From: Anaerobiospirillum sp. NML120448
Lineage (GTDB): Bacteria; Pseudomonadota; Gammaproteobacteria; Enterobacterales; Succinivibrionaceae
Length of the DNA: 64,000 nt
NCBI RefSeq assembly: GCF_023050945.1
Contig: NZ_JALKIM010000006.1
Span: forward strand, 1-64,000
Reading direction: 5' to 3'
Shown here: positions 17,503 to 26,517 of the stretch, one piece after another
Numbering within the stretch: position 1 is the stretch's first letter
Layout of the letters: every line of letters begins with the position of its first letter
Program-made: the position numbers and the translations under genes
Notes under the pieces: generated by a model
Seen by the model: only the letters and a program-made list of their open reading frames with translations
The model's database searches: none
Told to the model about the DNA's origin: nothing

Positions 17503-20256
17503 ATGTCTATTAAACGTTTATCTGTACAACTAGCAAATCAAATTGCAGCTGGCGAGGTAGTAGAGCGTCCTGCATCTGTTGTTAAAGAGTTGGTGGAAAA
17601 TGCTGTAGATGCTAAAGCAAGCTCCATTATTGTGGAAATTAAAAATGCTGGTAAGCAGCTTATCAAGGTTACTGATAATGGCCACGGTATAGTAAAAGAT
17701 GACTTACCTTTAGCGCTAGCTCCTCACGCTACCTCTAAAATAGCCTCCTTAGAGGACTTAGAGGCTATTATTACCTTAGGCTTTAGAGGTGAAGCTTTAG
17801 CCTCAATAGCATCAGTATCGCAATTAAGCTTAACGTCTAACACCAAAGATCAAGAGCATGGCTATCAAGTTTGTGTATCTGGTGCTGAGCAGCATCCTGT
17901 GATTGTTCCTGCCGCTCATGGCGTAGGTACTACCATAGAGGTTAAAGAGCTGTTTTTTAATACCCCAGCTCGCCGTCGCTTTTTAAAATCAGACAAAACT
18001 GAATTTAGTCATATTAAAGAGCTATTAGTACGCTTAGCTTTAGTTAATTTTGCTATCGAATTTAAGTTTATTAGCGATGGTAAAGTGGTATTTCAGGTAC
18101 CAGCTCAAAATAAAAGTGCGCTACCAGATCGTATTAATAAATTATTAGGTAGTGAGTTTAAAGGGGCTAGTTGGGCTTTAGACAATACTGATCCTAATTT
18201 TATTAAAGCCTACCAAGCTCATATTAGTACTGAGTATCAGCCTTTTTACCTTAATCATGATTGCGATCCAAGTAAGATTAATGATCCTTTAGGAAGCAGC
18301 ATTTTAAGTATTCATGGCATCTTACTTAAGCCTCAATCCTTTAGTAAAAGCAGTCCCGATAAGCTACTGACTTTTTTAAATGGTCGCTGTATTTCAGATA
18401 AAACCATTAATCATGCTTTAAGAGAGGCTTATTTAAACGCAGTTCAGCAAGATTTGGATTTTAAGCCAGCTATTAGAGGCGTGCTCTTTATGGAGTGCGA
18501 TCCTTATAGTGTGGATGTTAATGTTCATCCTCGCAAAGATGAGGTGAGATTCCATAATCCTAATTTAATTCATGACTGCATTGTGGCCAATATTAAGGCT
18601 GTGATGGAGCTTCAACATGTTAATAAAGCCAATATAGCCTCAGGCACACTGGATATTGATTACACCAAGCTCTCAGACCCAGCTCCCGAGCCAGACCCAA
18701 GCACCAGCTTGGGCCAGGGCCAGGCCACTGGCCAGGGTCAGGCCCCTGGCCAAGCCCTTAGCCAGAGCCTGGGCCCAGATGCTTTTACTAAAGCGCAGGA
18801 GATAGATTTAGAGCTAGAGCCTGAGCTTGGTCCTGAGCAGGAGCAAGATTTAGAGCTGGAGGTTGAGCAAGATTCAGAGCTTAAGGCAGAGGACTTAAAT
18901 ACTACTGCTCTTGGTCATTATGCTTTTAATGCTGTGCAAACAAGCCCTGTAAATACAGCTATGGCTTTTGATCAGGGACACTATGGTAGTCAAAGACTTG
19001 GTTTAGACTATAGAAAGGACTTTACTAATAGTATTGCTCAATATTTACAAGCTACTAAGTATCAGACTAATAAGTTAGCAGGGCATGGCTATGGCAAGCT
19101 AGTAGACTTAGCCTCCTTACCTAGTGAGTCTCAAGAGCAAGAGCGCTGTGATAGTGCTAAAAAGCTAGTATCCTCTCATAGTGTGGTTGATTTTGCTTTA
19201 TCTAAGCAACGCCAAGAGCCCTTATCCTTAGATAAGGTCTTACTAAGACAAGAGAGCCTGCGCCATCAAACCAATCTATCTGCCACTCATATAAACCATG
19301 ATGAGCCCTCTAATAGTACTGATCATGTTAGTAGCGATGATTTAAGCGAAGCTCAAGGCCCTAGCCTTGCGCAGACCCCAGGCCCTAGCCAGGGCCGGGG
19401 CCGGGGCCTGGGCACAGACCATGGCCTGGGCCTTAGCCTGGGCACAGGGCAAGAGATAGAGCCTATCTCTAGTAGGCTACAAAGGGCAAAGGAGGGTGCT
19501 CCTGGGGATACCAGGGCGGCTAACAACATAGCGCTGATGGGGGCGGGCGCTAGTTTAGTAACGGGTACTAGCCCTTGGGCCGAGCAGGGCCTAAAAGAAA
19601 TAGGCGTGCCTGTGGCTATGCCTATGGCTGGGCCTAAAGTTGAGGTAGGGGAAGTTGAGAGCTCATTTGTAGTTGAGGATATCAAATGTGAGTTTTTATC
19701 CTTGGTAACTGCTGATGTTCTTTTAATCAGTGTTGATCAGCGCTATTTTATGATTAGGGGCAGTGAACTTAATTATGAAATACTTAAGCGTAATTACCTT
19801 AATGAAGTTTTACAAAAGCAGGTTGATAGTTATCATTTAGAGCTGCCTTTTGCTCTTAAATGTGATGTTAATTTAGTAAAAGCCTGTAAGCAAAAAGAAG
19901 TGATAGCAGCAGCTAAGCGTTGTGGCTTTGTCCTTAAGTCTCAAGGTTCACGCTCTTGTGTGGAGCTGAGTGCTATTCCTAATATTATTGTAAAAAGTAA
20001 TTTAGCTAAGATTGCGCTTGAGGCTTTAAGCTTGATTTGTCTTGCTTGTGAGGCCATTAATGAAGAGGGCAAAGCTCCTGAGCAGTTAGCAACTTTGCTC
20101 TCACGCTCTAAAAGCATGTCAGTAAATACCTCTTTAGATGGTGTGCAATTAATTGCTAAGCTCAATAAAGCCAGTGTTATTACGAACTTAATAAAGTATC
20201 ATCATGCAAAAGAGCTTAATTTGCTATCTTTGGCCGTCAGTTTACTAAGAAGCTAA
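17503..20256 (+). CDS. mutL: DNA mismatch repair protein MutL with giant linker
   Basis: MutL couples MutS mismatch recognition to strand excision. ATG 17503 is chosen because AAGGAGAG (17491-17498) precedes it and SIKRLSVQLANQIAAGEVVERP matches the family N-terminus. GHKL ATPase motifs are intact: ENAVDA, DNGHGI, the TSKI region with GFRGEAL, and GTTIEVKELFFNTPARRRF. The protein has 917 residues against 615 in E. coli. The excess is a linker (~390-716) rich in Gly-Gln, Pro, Glu-Leu and Gly-Leu repeats, encoded by GGCCAGGGCCAGGCC-like DNA. The C-terminal dimer domain lacks the DQHA..E....E endonuclease motif, as in E. coli, implying MutH-type methyl-directed repair. Confidence 0.95.
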   Translation: MSIKRLSVQLANQIAAGEVVERPASVVKELVENAVDAKASSIIVEIKNAGKQLIKVTDNGHGIVKDDLPLALAPHATSKIASLEDLEAIITLGFRGEALASIASVSQLSLTSNTKDQEHGYQVCVSGAEQHPVIVPAAHGVGTTIEVKELFFNTPARRRFLKSDKTEFSHIKELLVRLALVNFAIEFKFISDGKVVFQVPAQNKSALPDRINKLLGSEFKGASWALDNTDPNFIKAYQAHISTEYQPFYLNHDCDPSKINDPLGSSILSIHGILLKPQSFSKSSPDKLLTFLNGRCISDKTINHALREAYLNAVQQDLDFKPAIRGVLFMECDPYSVDVNVHPRKDEVRFHNPNLIHDCIVANIKAVMELQHVNKANIASGTLDIDYTKLSDPAPEPDPSTSLGQGQATGQGQAPGQALSQSLGPDAFTKAQEIDLELEPELGPEQEQDLELEVEQDSELKAEDLNTTALGHYAFNAVQTSPVNTAMAFDQGHYGSQRLGLDYRKDFTNSIAQYLQATKYQTNKLAGHGYGKLVDLASLPSESQEQERCDSAKKLVSSHSVVDFALSKQRQEPLSLDKVLLRQESLRHQTNLSATHINHDEPSNSTDHVSSDDLSEAQGPSLAQTPGPSQGRGRGLGTDHGLGLSLGTGQEIEPISSRLQRAKEGAPGDTRAANNIALMGAGASLVTGTSPWAEQGLKEIGVPVAMPMAGPKVEVGEVESSFVVEDIKCEFLSLVTADVLLISVDQRYFMIRGSELNYEILKRNYLNEVLQKQVDSYHLELPFALKCDVNLVKACKQKEVIAAAKRCGFVLKSQGSRSCVELSAIPNIIVKSNLAKIALEALSLICLACEAINEEGKAPEQLATLLSRSKSMSVNTSLDGVQLIAKLNKASVITNLIKYHHAKELNLLSLAVSLLRS

Positions 20257-20331
20257 TTCTTGCGCTAAACTATGAGATTTTTATAATGTACGGCACTATC
20301 TTTTGGCTCAAGAATATTAAGAGGATATTCC

Positions 20332-21309
20332 ATGTTTGACGCTGTAGTGATTTTAGGCCCAACAGCATCGGGTAAAAGCGCCCTGTCTTTAGAGTTGGCT
20401 CGTAATTATAATTGTGAGATTATTTCTCTAGACTCTGCTTTAATCTACAAAGGCATGGACATTGGTAGCGCTAAGCCTAGTAAAGAGGAACTTAGTGTTT
20501 GTCCTCACCATTTGATTGATATTTGCGATCCTGCACAAAGCTACAGTGCGGCTAATTTTAGAGAAGACACTATCAGGCTGATTAATGAGATTAAACAGCG
20601 TGGAGCCTTACCTATTATTTGCGGCGGTACTATGATGTACTATAAGGCTTTAGTAGAGGGATTATCACCACTACCTAGTTCTACAGCAGAGGTCAGAGCC
20701 AAGGTTCAAAAGATAGCTGATGACAAGGGGTGGCCATATGTACACTCTTTGTTAAAAGATATTGACCCTGTTCAATATGAAAAGTTAGCGCCTAATGATA
20801 AGCAACGAGTAGCACGTGCCTTAGAGGTTTACTTTATGACAGGTAAGGCTATGAGTTCATTCTTTGGTGATAATAAAGACCAATGCCCGTTCAATCTTTT
20901 CGAAATTGTTTTGCTACCTCAGGATAATGATCGTAGTGCTTTGCGCGTCATGATTAAAGAGCGCTTTGAAAAGATGCTAGAGCAAGGTTTAGTAGATGAG
21001 GTACAAAAGCTCTTAGATAGAAAAGACCTCACTGATGATATGCCTGCTATGCGTGCAGTAGGTTATAGACAAGTTGCCATGTATTTACGTGGTGAAGTTA
21101 GTTATGAGCAAATGATTGAACTTAGTGTTATTGCCACAGCCCGCTTAGCCAAGCATCAAATGACTTGGCTTAGAGGTGGTCTTAAGGAAAATAACCATAG
21201 CGATAAGATAGTACGTCATTGTTTGGCTATTGAGGATAGTAACAAAACACAAAAGATGTTAGATCTTATTGCTCAAGAACAGTCATTTACCGTATTTAAG
21301 CAAGTTTAG
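20332..21309 (+). CDS. miaA: tRNA dimethylallyltransferase MiaA
   Basis: MiaA adds a dimethylallyl group to A37 of tRNAs reading UNN codons. The 325 residues include the P-loop GPTASGKS near the N-terminus, SLDSALIYKGMDIGSAKP (substrate-binding region) and HHLIDICDP. ICGGTMMYY and the basic QMTWLRGG end complete the family. ATG follows AGAGGAT. It is in its conserved place after mutL. Confidence 0.96.
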   Translation: MFDAVVILGPTASGKSALSLELARNYNCEIISLDSALIYKGMDIGSAKPSKEELSVCPHHLIDICDPAQSYSAANFREDTIRLINEIKQRGALPIICGGTMMYYKALVEGLSPLPSSTAEVRAKVQKIADDKGWPYVHSLLKDIDPVQYEKLAPNDKQRVARALEVYFMTGKAMSSFFGDNKDQCPFNLFEIVLLPQDNDRSALRVMIKERFEKMLEQGLVDEVQKLLDRKDLTDDMPAMRAVGYRQVAMYLRGEVSYEQMIELSVIATARLAKHQMTWLRGGLKENNHSDKIVRHCLAIEDSNKTQKMLDLIAQEQSFTVFKQV

Positions 21310-21310
21310 T

Positions 21311-21319
21311 TGCTATAAT
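21311..21319 (+). promoter_or_regulatory. Extended -10 promoter upstream of the hfq-position ORF
   Basis: TGCTATAAT is a perfect extended -10 element placed just after the miaA stop, 53 bases before the next ATG. No -35 is needed or seen. It suggests the following gene has its own promoter. Confidence 0.55.
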
Positions 21320-21371
21320 TTTAGTTAAGGCACTTGGTCAGAGCTTTATTCTTTAGTAATGGTGGACCTAT

Positions 21372-21869
21372 ATGTCAGATACTTTCACTAAGAAAAATCA
21401 GGCCCAACTTTTAAAGCAAGAGACCTTTATTGTTTCGTCTTTACAATTGAATGAACAAGAAAATGCTATTCAAGATAGGGTTATATTAGCTAAATATATA
21501 GCAGATATTGAACTTGCTTTAATGTCAGAGGAGCAAGCCCTTTTTAATAAAAGAAAGGAAATTACTCCTGTTAATTTAGTTAACTCTTTGCAAGAGCTGA
21601 TTGTAGACTGTCAAGAAATAGCGGTCATGGCTACTACTATGGCTCCCTTATGGAGCTTTGATAGAATCAAGTTTTTCTTGTTATCACTTGAAGAAATATT
21701 AGTTTTTGGCGATGCAAGTTTTAAACAAAATGGTGTATTTTTAAAGAAAATTATTTTAGCAGCGCAAGAGCGTTTTGATATGGCGGCCCTTGCCGATCTA
21801 TTTTCTGGTGAGTGCCAATCATTGTTACGTTATTTGTTGAATCAAGTAAGTAACAAAAACAAAAAATGA
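21372..21869 (+). CDS. Unknown 165-residue protein at the hfq position
   Basis: I do not recognise this protein. It is acidic in the first half, predicted largely helical (long runs of Leu/Ile/Glu/Gln) and cytoplasmic, with no signal, metal site or catalytic motif. In gammaproteobacteria the gene between miaA and hflX is usually hfq (~70-100 residues). Neither Sm1 nor Sm2 (YKHA) of Hfq is present here. It has its own extended -10 promoter, GGTGGA as a ribosome site and a purine-poor start, and lies 43 bases before hflX. Codon use matches the neighbours. It may be a lineage-specific insertion, with hfq moved elsewhere or absent. Confidence 0.65.
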   Translation: MSDTFTKKNQAQLLKQETFIVSSLQLNEQENAIQDRVILAKYIADIELALMSEEQALFNKRKEITPVNLVNSLQELIVDCQEIAVMATTMAPLWSFDRIKFFLLSLEEILVFGDASFKQNGVFLKKIILAAQERFDMAALADLFSGECQSLLRYLLNQVSNKNKK

Positions 21870-21912
21870 TGCTGGGAAGCATTAATCATTCTTTTATAGG
21901 AAAAAATAATTT

Positions 21913-23262
21913 ATGGCAGAAAAGGAGTTTGAGCCTTTAGGCCCAACTATTTTAGTGCATGTGGAGTTACCACAAGCCAAAAACCAAGAAGATTTAGAAG
22001 AACTCCATCGCCTCGCCGAATCGGCAGGATCTAATATTTGTGATGCTATAGTCTGTCGTAGAGATGGCATTGAGCCTCGTACTTATATTGGATCAGGAAA
22101 AGTTACTGAGGTAGCAGATGCAGTTAAAGCACATGATGCTAAGGTAGTAATTTTTAATAGTCCTTTAACTCCAGCTCAAGAGCGTAATTTAGAAAAAGAG
22201 ATTGGAGTAAGAGTGATGGATAGAGTTGCTCTTATTTTGGTTATCTTTGCTATGCGTGCTCGTACTTATGAGGGTAAGTTACAAGTTGAGTTAGCGCAAT
22301 TGCGTTATGAGCAGGCCCGCTTAGTTCGTGGTTGGACTCACTTGGAGCGTCAAAAAGGTGGTTTTGGCCTTAGAGGTGGTCCTGGTGAAACTCAGATTGA
22401 GCTTGATCGTCGTGCTTTACGTGAGCGTATTAGTGCGATTAAAGAGGACTTGGAGGTTGTAGCCCGTCGCCGTGAGCAAAACCGACAAGAGCGTAAAAAG
22501 AATGCTGTACCTGTAGTTTCTTTTGTAGGCTACACCAATGCTGGTAAGTCAACTTTATTCAATCGTCTTACTAGCTCTAAAGTCTATGCAGCTGATCAGC
22601 TCTTTGCTACTTTGGATCCAACCTTGCGTAATATGGTGTTACCAACAGTAGGTAAAGTAGTATTTGCTGATACTGTAGGTTTTATTCGCCATTTGCCTCA
22701 TGAATTAGTAGCTGCCTTTAGAGCTACTTTAGAAGAGACTATTCAATCAGATTTGCTCTTACATATTATTGATATTGCTGATCCTCGTATTGAAGACAAT
22801 ATTGAGGCGGTAAATGCAGTATTGGAGCAAATTAAAGCTGATCAAGTGCCAACTTTATTGGTATTTAACAAGTCAGATTTGAAGGACGATGTTGCTATTG
22901 GTATTGTCCGAGACGAGACTAATAAGCCTATTAGAGTTAATGTCTCAGCTAAAAATGGCTTAGGCCTAGATGATCTCTTAGCTGCTGTTAGTGAGTTACT
23001 AACTTTAGATCAATGTGAATTTGAGCTTAAGTTAGGTCACCAAGACGGTAAGTTAAGAGCAGCTTTATATGAGCTTAAAGCTCTAGAGGTTAAAGGCTAT
23101 GATGAGCAGGGGCATGAATTGGTATCAGTTAAGCTCAAGCCATCAGATGCCGCTCGTATTGAAAAGCTCTCCTCAGGTCGCTTAAGTGCTTGTTTAATTA
23201 ATCATCAAGGCACCCTTCCTTGGGTTCAAGAGGAAAGCTTTGACTTTGATGATATAGATTAG
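21913..23262 (+). CDS. hflX: Ribosome-associated GTPase HflX
   Basis: HflX is a GTPase that binds and splits stalled 70S and 50S ribosomes. It has 449 residues (E. coli 426). The N-terminal HflX domain carries ARTYEGKLQVELAQL and RLVRGWTHLERQKGG, then GGPGETQIE. G-domain motifs are GYTNAGKST (G1), DPT (G2 region), DTVGFI (G3) and NKSD (G4). It is in the conserved position before hflK and hflC. Confidence 0.96.
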   Translation: MAEKEFEPLGPTILVHVELPQAKNQEDLEELHRLAESAGSNICDAIVCRRDGIEPRTYIGSGKVTEVADAVKAHDAKVVIFNSPLTPAQERNLEKEIGVRVMDRVALILVIFAMRARTYEGKLQVELAQLRYEQARLVRGWTHLERQKGGFGLRGGPGETQIELDRRALRERISAIKEDLEVVARRREQNRQERKKNAVPVVSFVGYTNAGKSTLFNRLTSSKVYAADQLFATLDPTLRNMVLPTVGKVVFADTVGFIRHLPHELVAAFRATLEETIQSDLLLHIIDIADPRIEDNIEAVNAVLEQIKADQVPTLLVFNKSDLKDDVAIGIVRDETNKPIRVNVSAKNGLGLDDLLAAVSELLTLDQCEFELKLGHQDGKLRAALYELKALEVKGYDEQGHELVSVKLKPSDAARIEKLSSGRLSACLINHQGTLPWVQEESFDFDDID

Positions 23263-23360
23263 CCCAAAGCCAAAGCTCAAGACCCGTGCCCTGGCCTTGC
23301 CATGGCAATGGCCTGGGCTTGGGCTTGAGCCTTAGCTGATATTAGGCCCAATATCAGCTA
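23263..23360. repeat. Palindromic island after hflX
   Basis: An imperfect long hairpin is built from CTGGCC...GGCCTGGGCTTGGGCTT words around CCTTGCCATGGCAATGG. It is followed by a perfect 11-bp stem, TAGCTGATATT (23333-23343) with AATATCAGCTA (23350-23360). There is no T-run, but it may end hflX transcripts. The remaining bases up to hflK (23667) are AT-rich with no ORF. Confidence 0.6.
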
Positions 23361-23483
23361 GTGAGTGCTAGCTAAAAAAGCGCAAAGTTTAAAATTTTTG
23401 TCACTTAAAACAAGATTGTGATGCTAGTAATAGGATAAGCAGGTTTTATTTAAGTAGAATAAGCCCATTGTTTTGCTGAAAAT

Positions 23484-23508
23484 ACTAATTTTTCATGCAA
23501 AAATTAGT
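23484..23508. repeat. Inverted repeat upstream of hflK
   Basis: A perfect 10-bp inverted repeat, ACTAATTTTT with AAAAATTAGT, has a 5-base centre. The symmetry and AT-richness suggest a regulator site in the hflK promoter region, or a weak terminator. No factor is assigned. Confidence 0.4.
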
Positions 23509-23666
23509 CTGCTAAGTCTAATTTAAGTGATTAGCGTTTAAAATTAACGATTAGCTTTCCAATAGAGCGCAATACAAGTTTTTTTTATTACGGCGTTTCG
23601 TTCCTATTTAGGTTAAATCAAAGCTTAGGTTTTGGTGTTAGCTTTAGTTAGGGCAGTGAGTGTTGC

Positions 23667-24965
23667 ATGTTAGAAAACAATTCAAATATGGGATGGAATC
23701 CTCCAAGTCAGGGTCCTGATGGTTCAAAGGATTCTCGCCCACAAAATCAAGATCGCGATCCTTTGGGTGGCGAAAACCAAAATGACAATCCGTGGACCCG
23801 TCCTCGTCGTAACAACGAGAACGATGTTGGCCAATTCTTTAAGAAAGCTGAAAAGATTTTGTCCAATAAAAAAGGCGGCATGGGTGGCATGGGCGGTAAT
23901 TTCAAGCCTAAAAATGGTGTTAAGGGCGTATTAACAGCAGTAGTGGCTGTTATGCTTGGTATTGCTATTTTTAATGGCTTTTATACCGTAAAAGAAGCTG
24001 AGCGTGGTGTAGTATTACGCTTTGGTAAGTTCTATGAGGTAGTAGATCCTGGTTTACAATGGAAAATTCCTGGTATTGACCAAGTTACTACTGTGGATAT
24101 TGAGCAGGTTCGTTCTATTCAGTCCTCAGGCGCTATGCTTACTGAGGATGAGAACGTAGTAATTGTTGAAATGGATGTTCAATATCGTATTAGCGATCCT
24201 TTCCAATACTTATACTCTGTGACCAGCCCAGATAATTCCTTAATGGAAGCTACTGATAGTGCTTTACGCTATGTAGTAGGTCATACCTTAATGGATGATA
24301 TCTTAACCTCAGGTCGTGAGCGTGTACGTCAAGATACACGTGAGTTGTTAATTTCCATTATTGAGCCATACAAAATGGGTCTAAGCATTGTGGATGTTAA
24401 CTTCTTGCCTGCTCGTGCCCCTGATGAGGTTAAAGAAGCATTTGATGATGCTATTGCTGCTCAAGAGGACGAGCAACGCTTTAAGCGTGAAGCTGAGGCC
24501 TATGCTAATGAGGTTTTACCTCGTGCAGAAGGTCAAGTACAGCGTATTCGCCAACAAGCAGAGGCTTATCGCTCTCGTGTGGTCTTAGATGCCCAAGGTG
24601 AGGTAGCTCGTTTCGAGCAAATTCTACCTGAGTATGCTGCTGCCCCTGAGATCACTCGTACTCGTATTTATCTTGAGACTATGCAAGATGTATTAGGAAA
24701 TTCCTCTAAGATTATTTTAGATACTCCAGAGGGATCTAATCCTGTTTTATACTTGCCTATGCCTCAAGGTAGTGGTGCTCCTACAAACAATAATGCTAAG
24801 GCCAGCACTCCTACACAAGTACCAGCTTATAGCGCACCAAGCACTTCAAGCTCTAGCACCCCATATTATTCATCTAACTCACAAAATAGTTCTAACACTA
24901 CCACAACAGGTCGACGCAATGCAGATCGTCAAGTAGGTTATAGCTATTCCCAAGGAGGTAGATAA
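23667..24965 (+). CDS. hflK: Modulator of FtsH protease HflK
   Basis: HflK is an SPFH/prohibitin-family inner-membrane protein that forms the periplasmic HflKC cage around the FtsH protease. The 432 residues comprise a Gly/Asn/Asp-rich cytoplasmic N-terminus, one membrane segment (~88-105) and YTVKEAERGVVLRFGKF. A long SPFH domain with DENVVIVEMDVQYRI and DVNFLPARAPDEVK follows, with a coiled coil carrying EAEAYANEVLP. A Ser/Thr/Asn-rich tail ends the protein. MGWNPPSQG at residue 8 aligns with the E. coli start, so 23688 is an alternative start. The chosen ATG has the better upstream purines. Confidence 0.95.
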   Translation: MLENNSNMGWNPPSQGPDGSKDSRPQNQDRDPLGGENQNDNPWTRPRRNNENDVGQFFKKAEKILSNKKGGMGGMGGNFKPKNGVKGVLTAVVAVMLGIAIFNGFYTVKEAERGVVLRFGKFYEVVDPGLQWKIPGIDQVTTVDIEQVRSIQSSGAMLTEDENVVIVEMDVQYRISDPFQYLYSVTSPDNSLMEATDSALRYVVGHTLMDDILTSGRERVRQDTRELLISIIEPYKMGLSIVDVNFLPARAPDEVKEAFDDAIAAQEDEQRFKREAEAYANEVLPRAEGQVQRIRQQAEAYRSRVVLDAQGEVARFEQILPEYAAAPEITRTRIYLETMQDVLGNSSKIILDTPEGSNPVLYLPMPQGSGAPTNNNAKASTPTQVPAYSAPSTSSSSTPYYSSNSQNSSNTTTTGRRNADRQVGYSYSQGGR

Positions 24966-24967
24966 TA

Positions 24968-26044
24968 ATGCGTAGTTCTTCATTTAACTTAGCGATTACT
25001 GGCTTATTAATCGCTGGATTTTTAGCCTTTAACTCAGTATTTGTAATCTCTGAGGGTAATGTTGGTATCGTAACTCGTTTCGGTAAGGTATTACGTAATT
25101 CTGATTCTGAGTTAGCCGTATCTACTCCTGGCTTACACTTTAAAATTCCATTTATCGATAAAGTACGTGTCTTAGATGCTCGTATCCAAACTTTATCAGC
25201 TCGTGCCGATCGTTTCGTTACTGCTGAAAAGAAGGACTTAATTATCGATTCATATGTAAAGTGGCGTATTAGCGACCCATCAACTTTCTATTTGACCACT
25301 GCAGGTGGCAACATCATGCAGGCAGAAGAGTTATTACGCCGTCGTATTAATAACTCCTTACGTAGTCAGATTGGTCGTTTAACCATTCACGAGATTGTGT
25401 CTGGTCAAGAAAAGGCTGGTAGCTATGGTGAAATGGATAGTTCCTTTGACAGCGTCACTGATAAAAAGGACTTAGGTAAAACCTTAGCTACCCAAGTTAC
25501 TAATGACGATACTTTAAAGGTAGACTCAGACAAGCTTAGCGACACTGCTAATGATGATGAAAATATTATTAGTAGCTCTAAGCGTGATCAAGTTATGCAA
25601 AATGCTTTGCGTGACTTAGGTAAGGGCTCTAATGAACTTGGTATTCAAATCGTTGATGTGCGTATCAAGCAAATTAACTTACCACCTGAGGTTTCCAACT
25701 CCATTTATCAGCGTATGAGAGCTGAGCGTGATGCAGTAGCTAAATTACACCGCTCTCAAGGCCGTCGTGAGGCTGAGACTATTAAGGCTCAAGCCGATCG
25801 TGAGGTAGCAGTTAAGATTGCAACTGCTGAGCGTGAAGCACGTCGCCTCATGGGTGAGGGTGATGCTGAGGCTACCCGTATTTATGCTGATGCCTATGGT
25901 CAAAATGCTGAGCTCTTTGATTTCTTACGCTCTATGGACGCTTACAAAAAGTCCATGTCTAAGGGTAATGATGTCTTAGTGCTTAAGCCAGATAGCGAGT
26001 TCTTCCGCTACTTTACTGACCCTAGCAATGCCAAATACAAGTAA
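24968..26044 (+). CDS. hflC: Modulator of FtsH protease HflC
   Basis: HflC is the SPFH-family partner of HflK. It has 358 residues, one N-terminal membrane anchor (~8-26), ISEGNVGIVTRFGK, the VKWRISD strand and a variable acidic segment (~150-205). GIQIVDVRIKQINLPPEVSNSIY is the family signature, followed by the RSQGRREAETIKAQAD coiled coil. It starts two bases after the hflK stop, with GGAGG inside the hflK tail, so the two are translationally coupled. A strong terminator follows. Confidence 0.96.
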   Translation: MRSSSFNLAITGLLIAGFLAFNSVFVISEGNVGIVTRFGKVLRNSDSELAVSTPGLHFKIPFIDKVRVLDARIQTLSARADRFVTAEKKDLIIDSYVKWRISDPSTFYLTTAGGNIMQAEELLRRRINNSLRSQIGRLTIHEIVSGQEKAGSYGEMDSSFDSVTDKKDLGKTLATQVTNDDTLKVDSDKLSDTANDDENIISSSKRDQVMQNALRDLGKGSNELGIQIVDVRIKQINLPPEVSNSIYQRMRAERDAVAKLHRSQGRREAETIKAQADREVAVKIATAEREARRLMGEGDAEATRIYADAYGQNAELFDFLRSMDAYKKSMSKGNDVLVLKPDSEFFRYFTDPSNAKYK

Positions 26045-26063
26045 AAGCTAGCTTTTATTAAAC

Positions 26064-26096
26064 AAAAAGGCCGTATCGTTAAGATACGGCTTTTTT
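26064..26096 (+). terminator. Terminator after hflC
   Basis: GCCGTATC (26070-26077) pairs with GATACGGC (26083-26090). A-rich upstream and a six-T run downstream make a canonical intrinsic terminator. Confidence 0.92.
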
Positions 26097-26179
26097 ATTA
26101 ACAATAGTGCGTTATTAAAAGGCAAGGGCTGTTAATTTTAGTGCGCAGCTAATCAAGCTTTGGCTAAACTATTAGCTTT

Positions 26180-26287
26180 TTGTAAATTTTAGGTGCAATT
26201 TGTTATAAGGAGCTTTGAAAAATTTTATTTATCAGCATACAATAAATAAAGCGTTTTGTTTGGTGAAAAAAACAAAGCGCTTTTTTT
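26180..26287 (+). ncRNA. Candidate small RNA or short purA leader transcript
   Basis: A possible promoter (TTGTAA 26180-26185, 18 bases, extended TGTTATAAG 26201-26209) is followed about 40 bases later by a strong terminator. That stem, AAAGCGTTTTGTTT (26248-26261) with AAACAAAGCGCTTT (26270-26283), has one G-T pair and a seven-T run to 26287. The preceding gene already has its own terminator at 26064-26096, so this one needs another transcript. The predicted RNA is ~70 nt, AU-rich with a U-tail. It could also be an attenuated leader for purA. By-eye prediction only. Confidence 0.35.
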
Positions 26288-26295
26288 GTGCATAT

Positions 26296-26354
26296 AGCTG
26301 ACATAAGGAAGGGCCTGAAAGCTTGTCGTATTTAGACTTTTCCTTATGTCAGCT
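26296..26354. repeat. Long inverted repeat upstream of purA
   Basis: AGCTGACATAAGGAA (26296-26310) is perfectly repeated in reverse complement at 26340-26354, with a 29-base centre. It lies between the candidate RNA terminator and purA. It could be an mRNA leader structure or a DNA-binding site. The rest of the hflC-purA gap shows no ORF. Confidence 0.55.
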
Positions 26355-26517
26355 TAAAGCGTTAATACTAGTTCTACCTTACTTAAAGAGCCTGACAAAT
26401 AGGCTAAACTAGGCTAGAATTAAAGTGTTTGCGTTGCGCAAATCAATAGGGTTTACATTAACTATTAAATAGTTAAGTAAAACTTTTTGTTTTCTTAATA
26501 CCACCGAGAAAAATAAC

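Noticed and set aside
21372-21869. Divergent Hfq
   Set aside because: The protein is twice Hfq size and has neither the Sm1 pattern nor the YKHA Sm2 motif.
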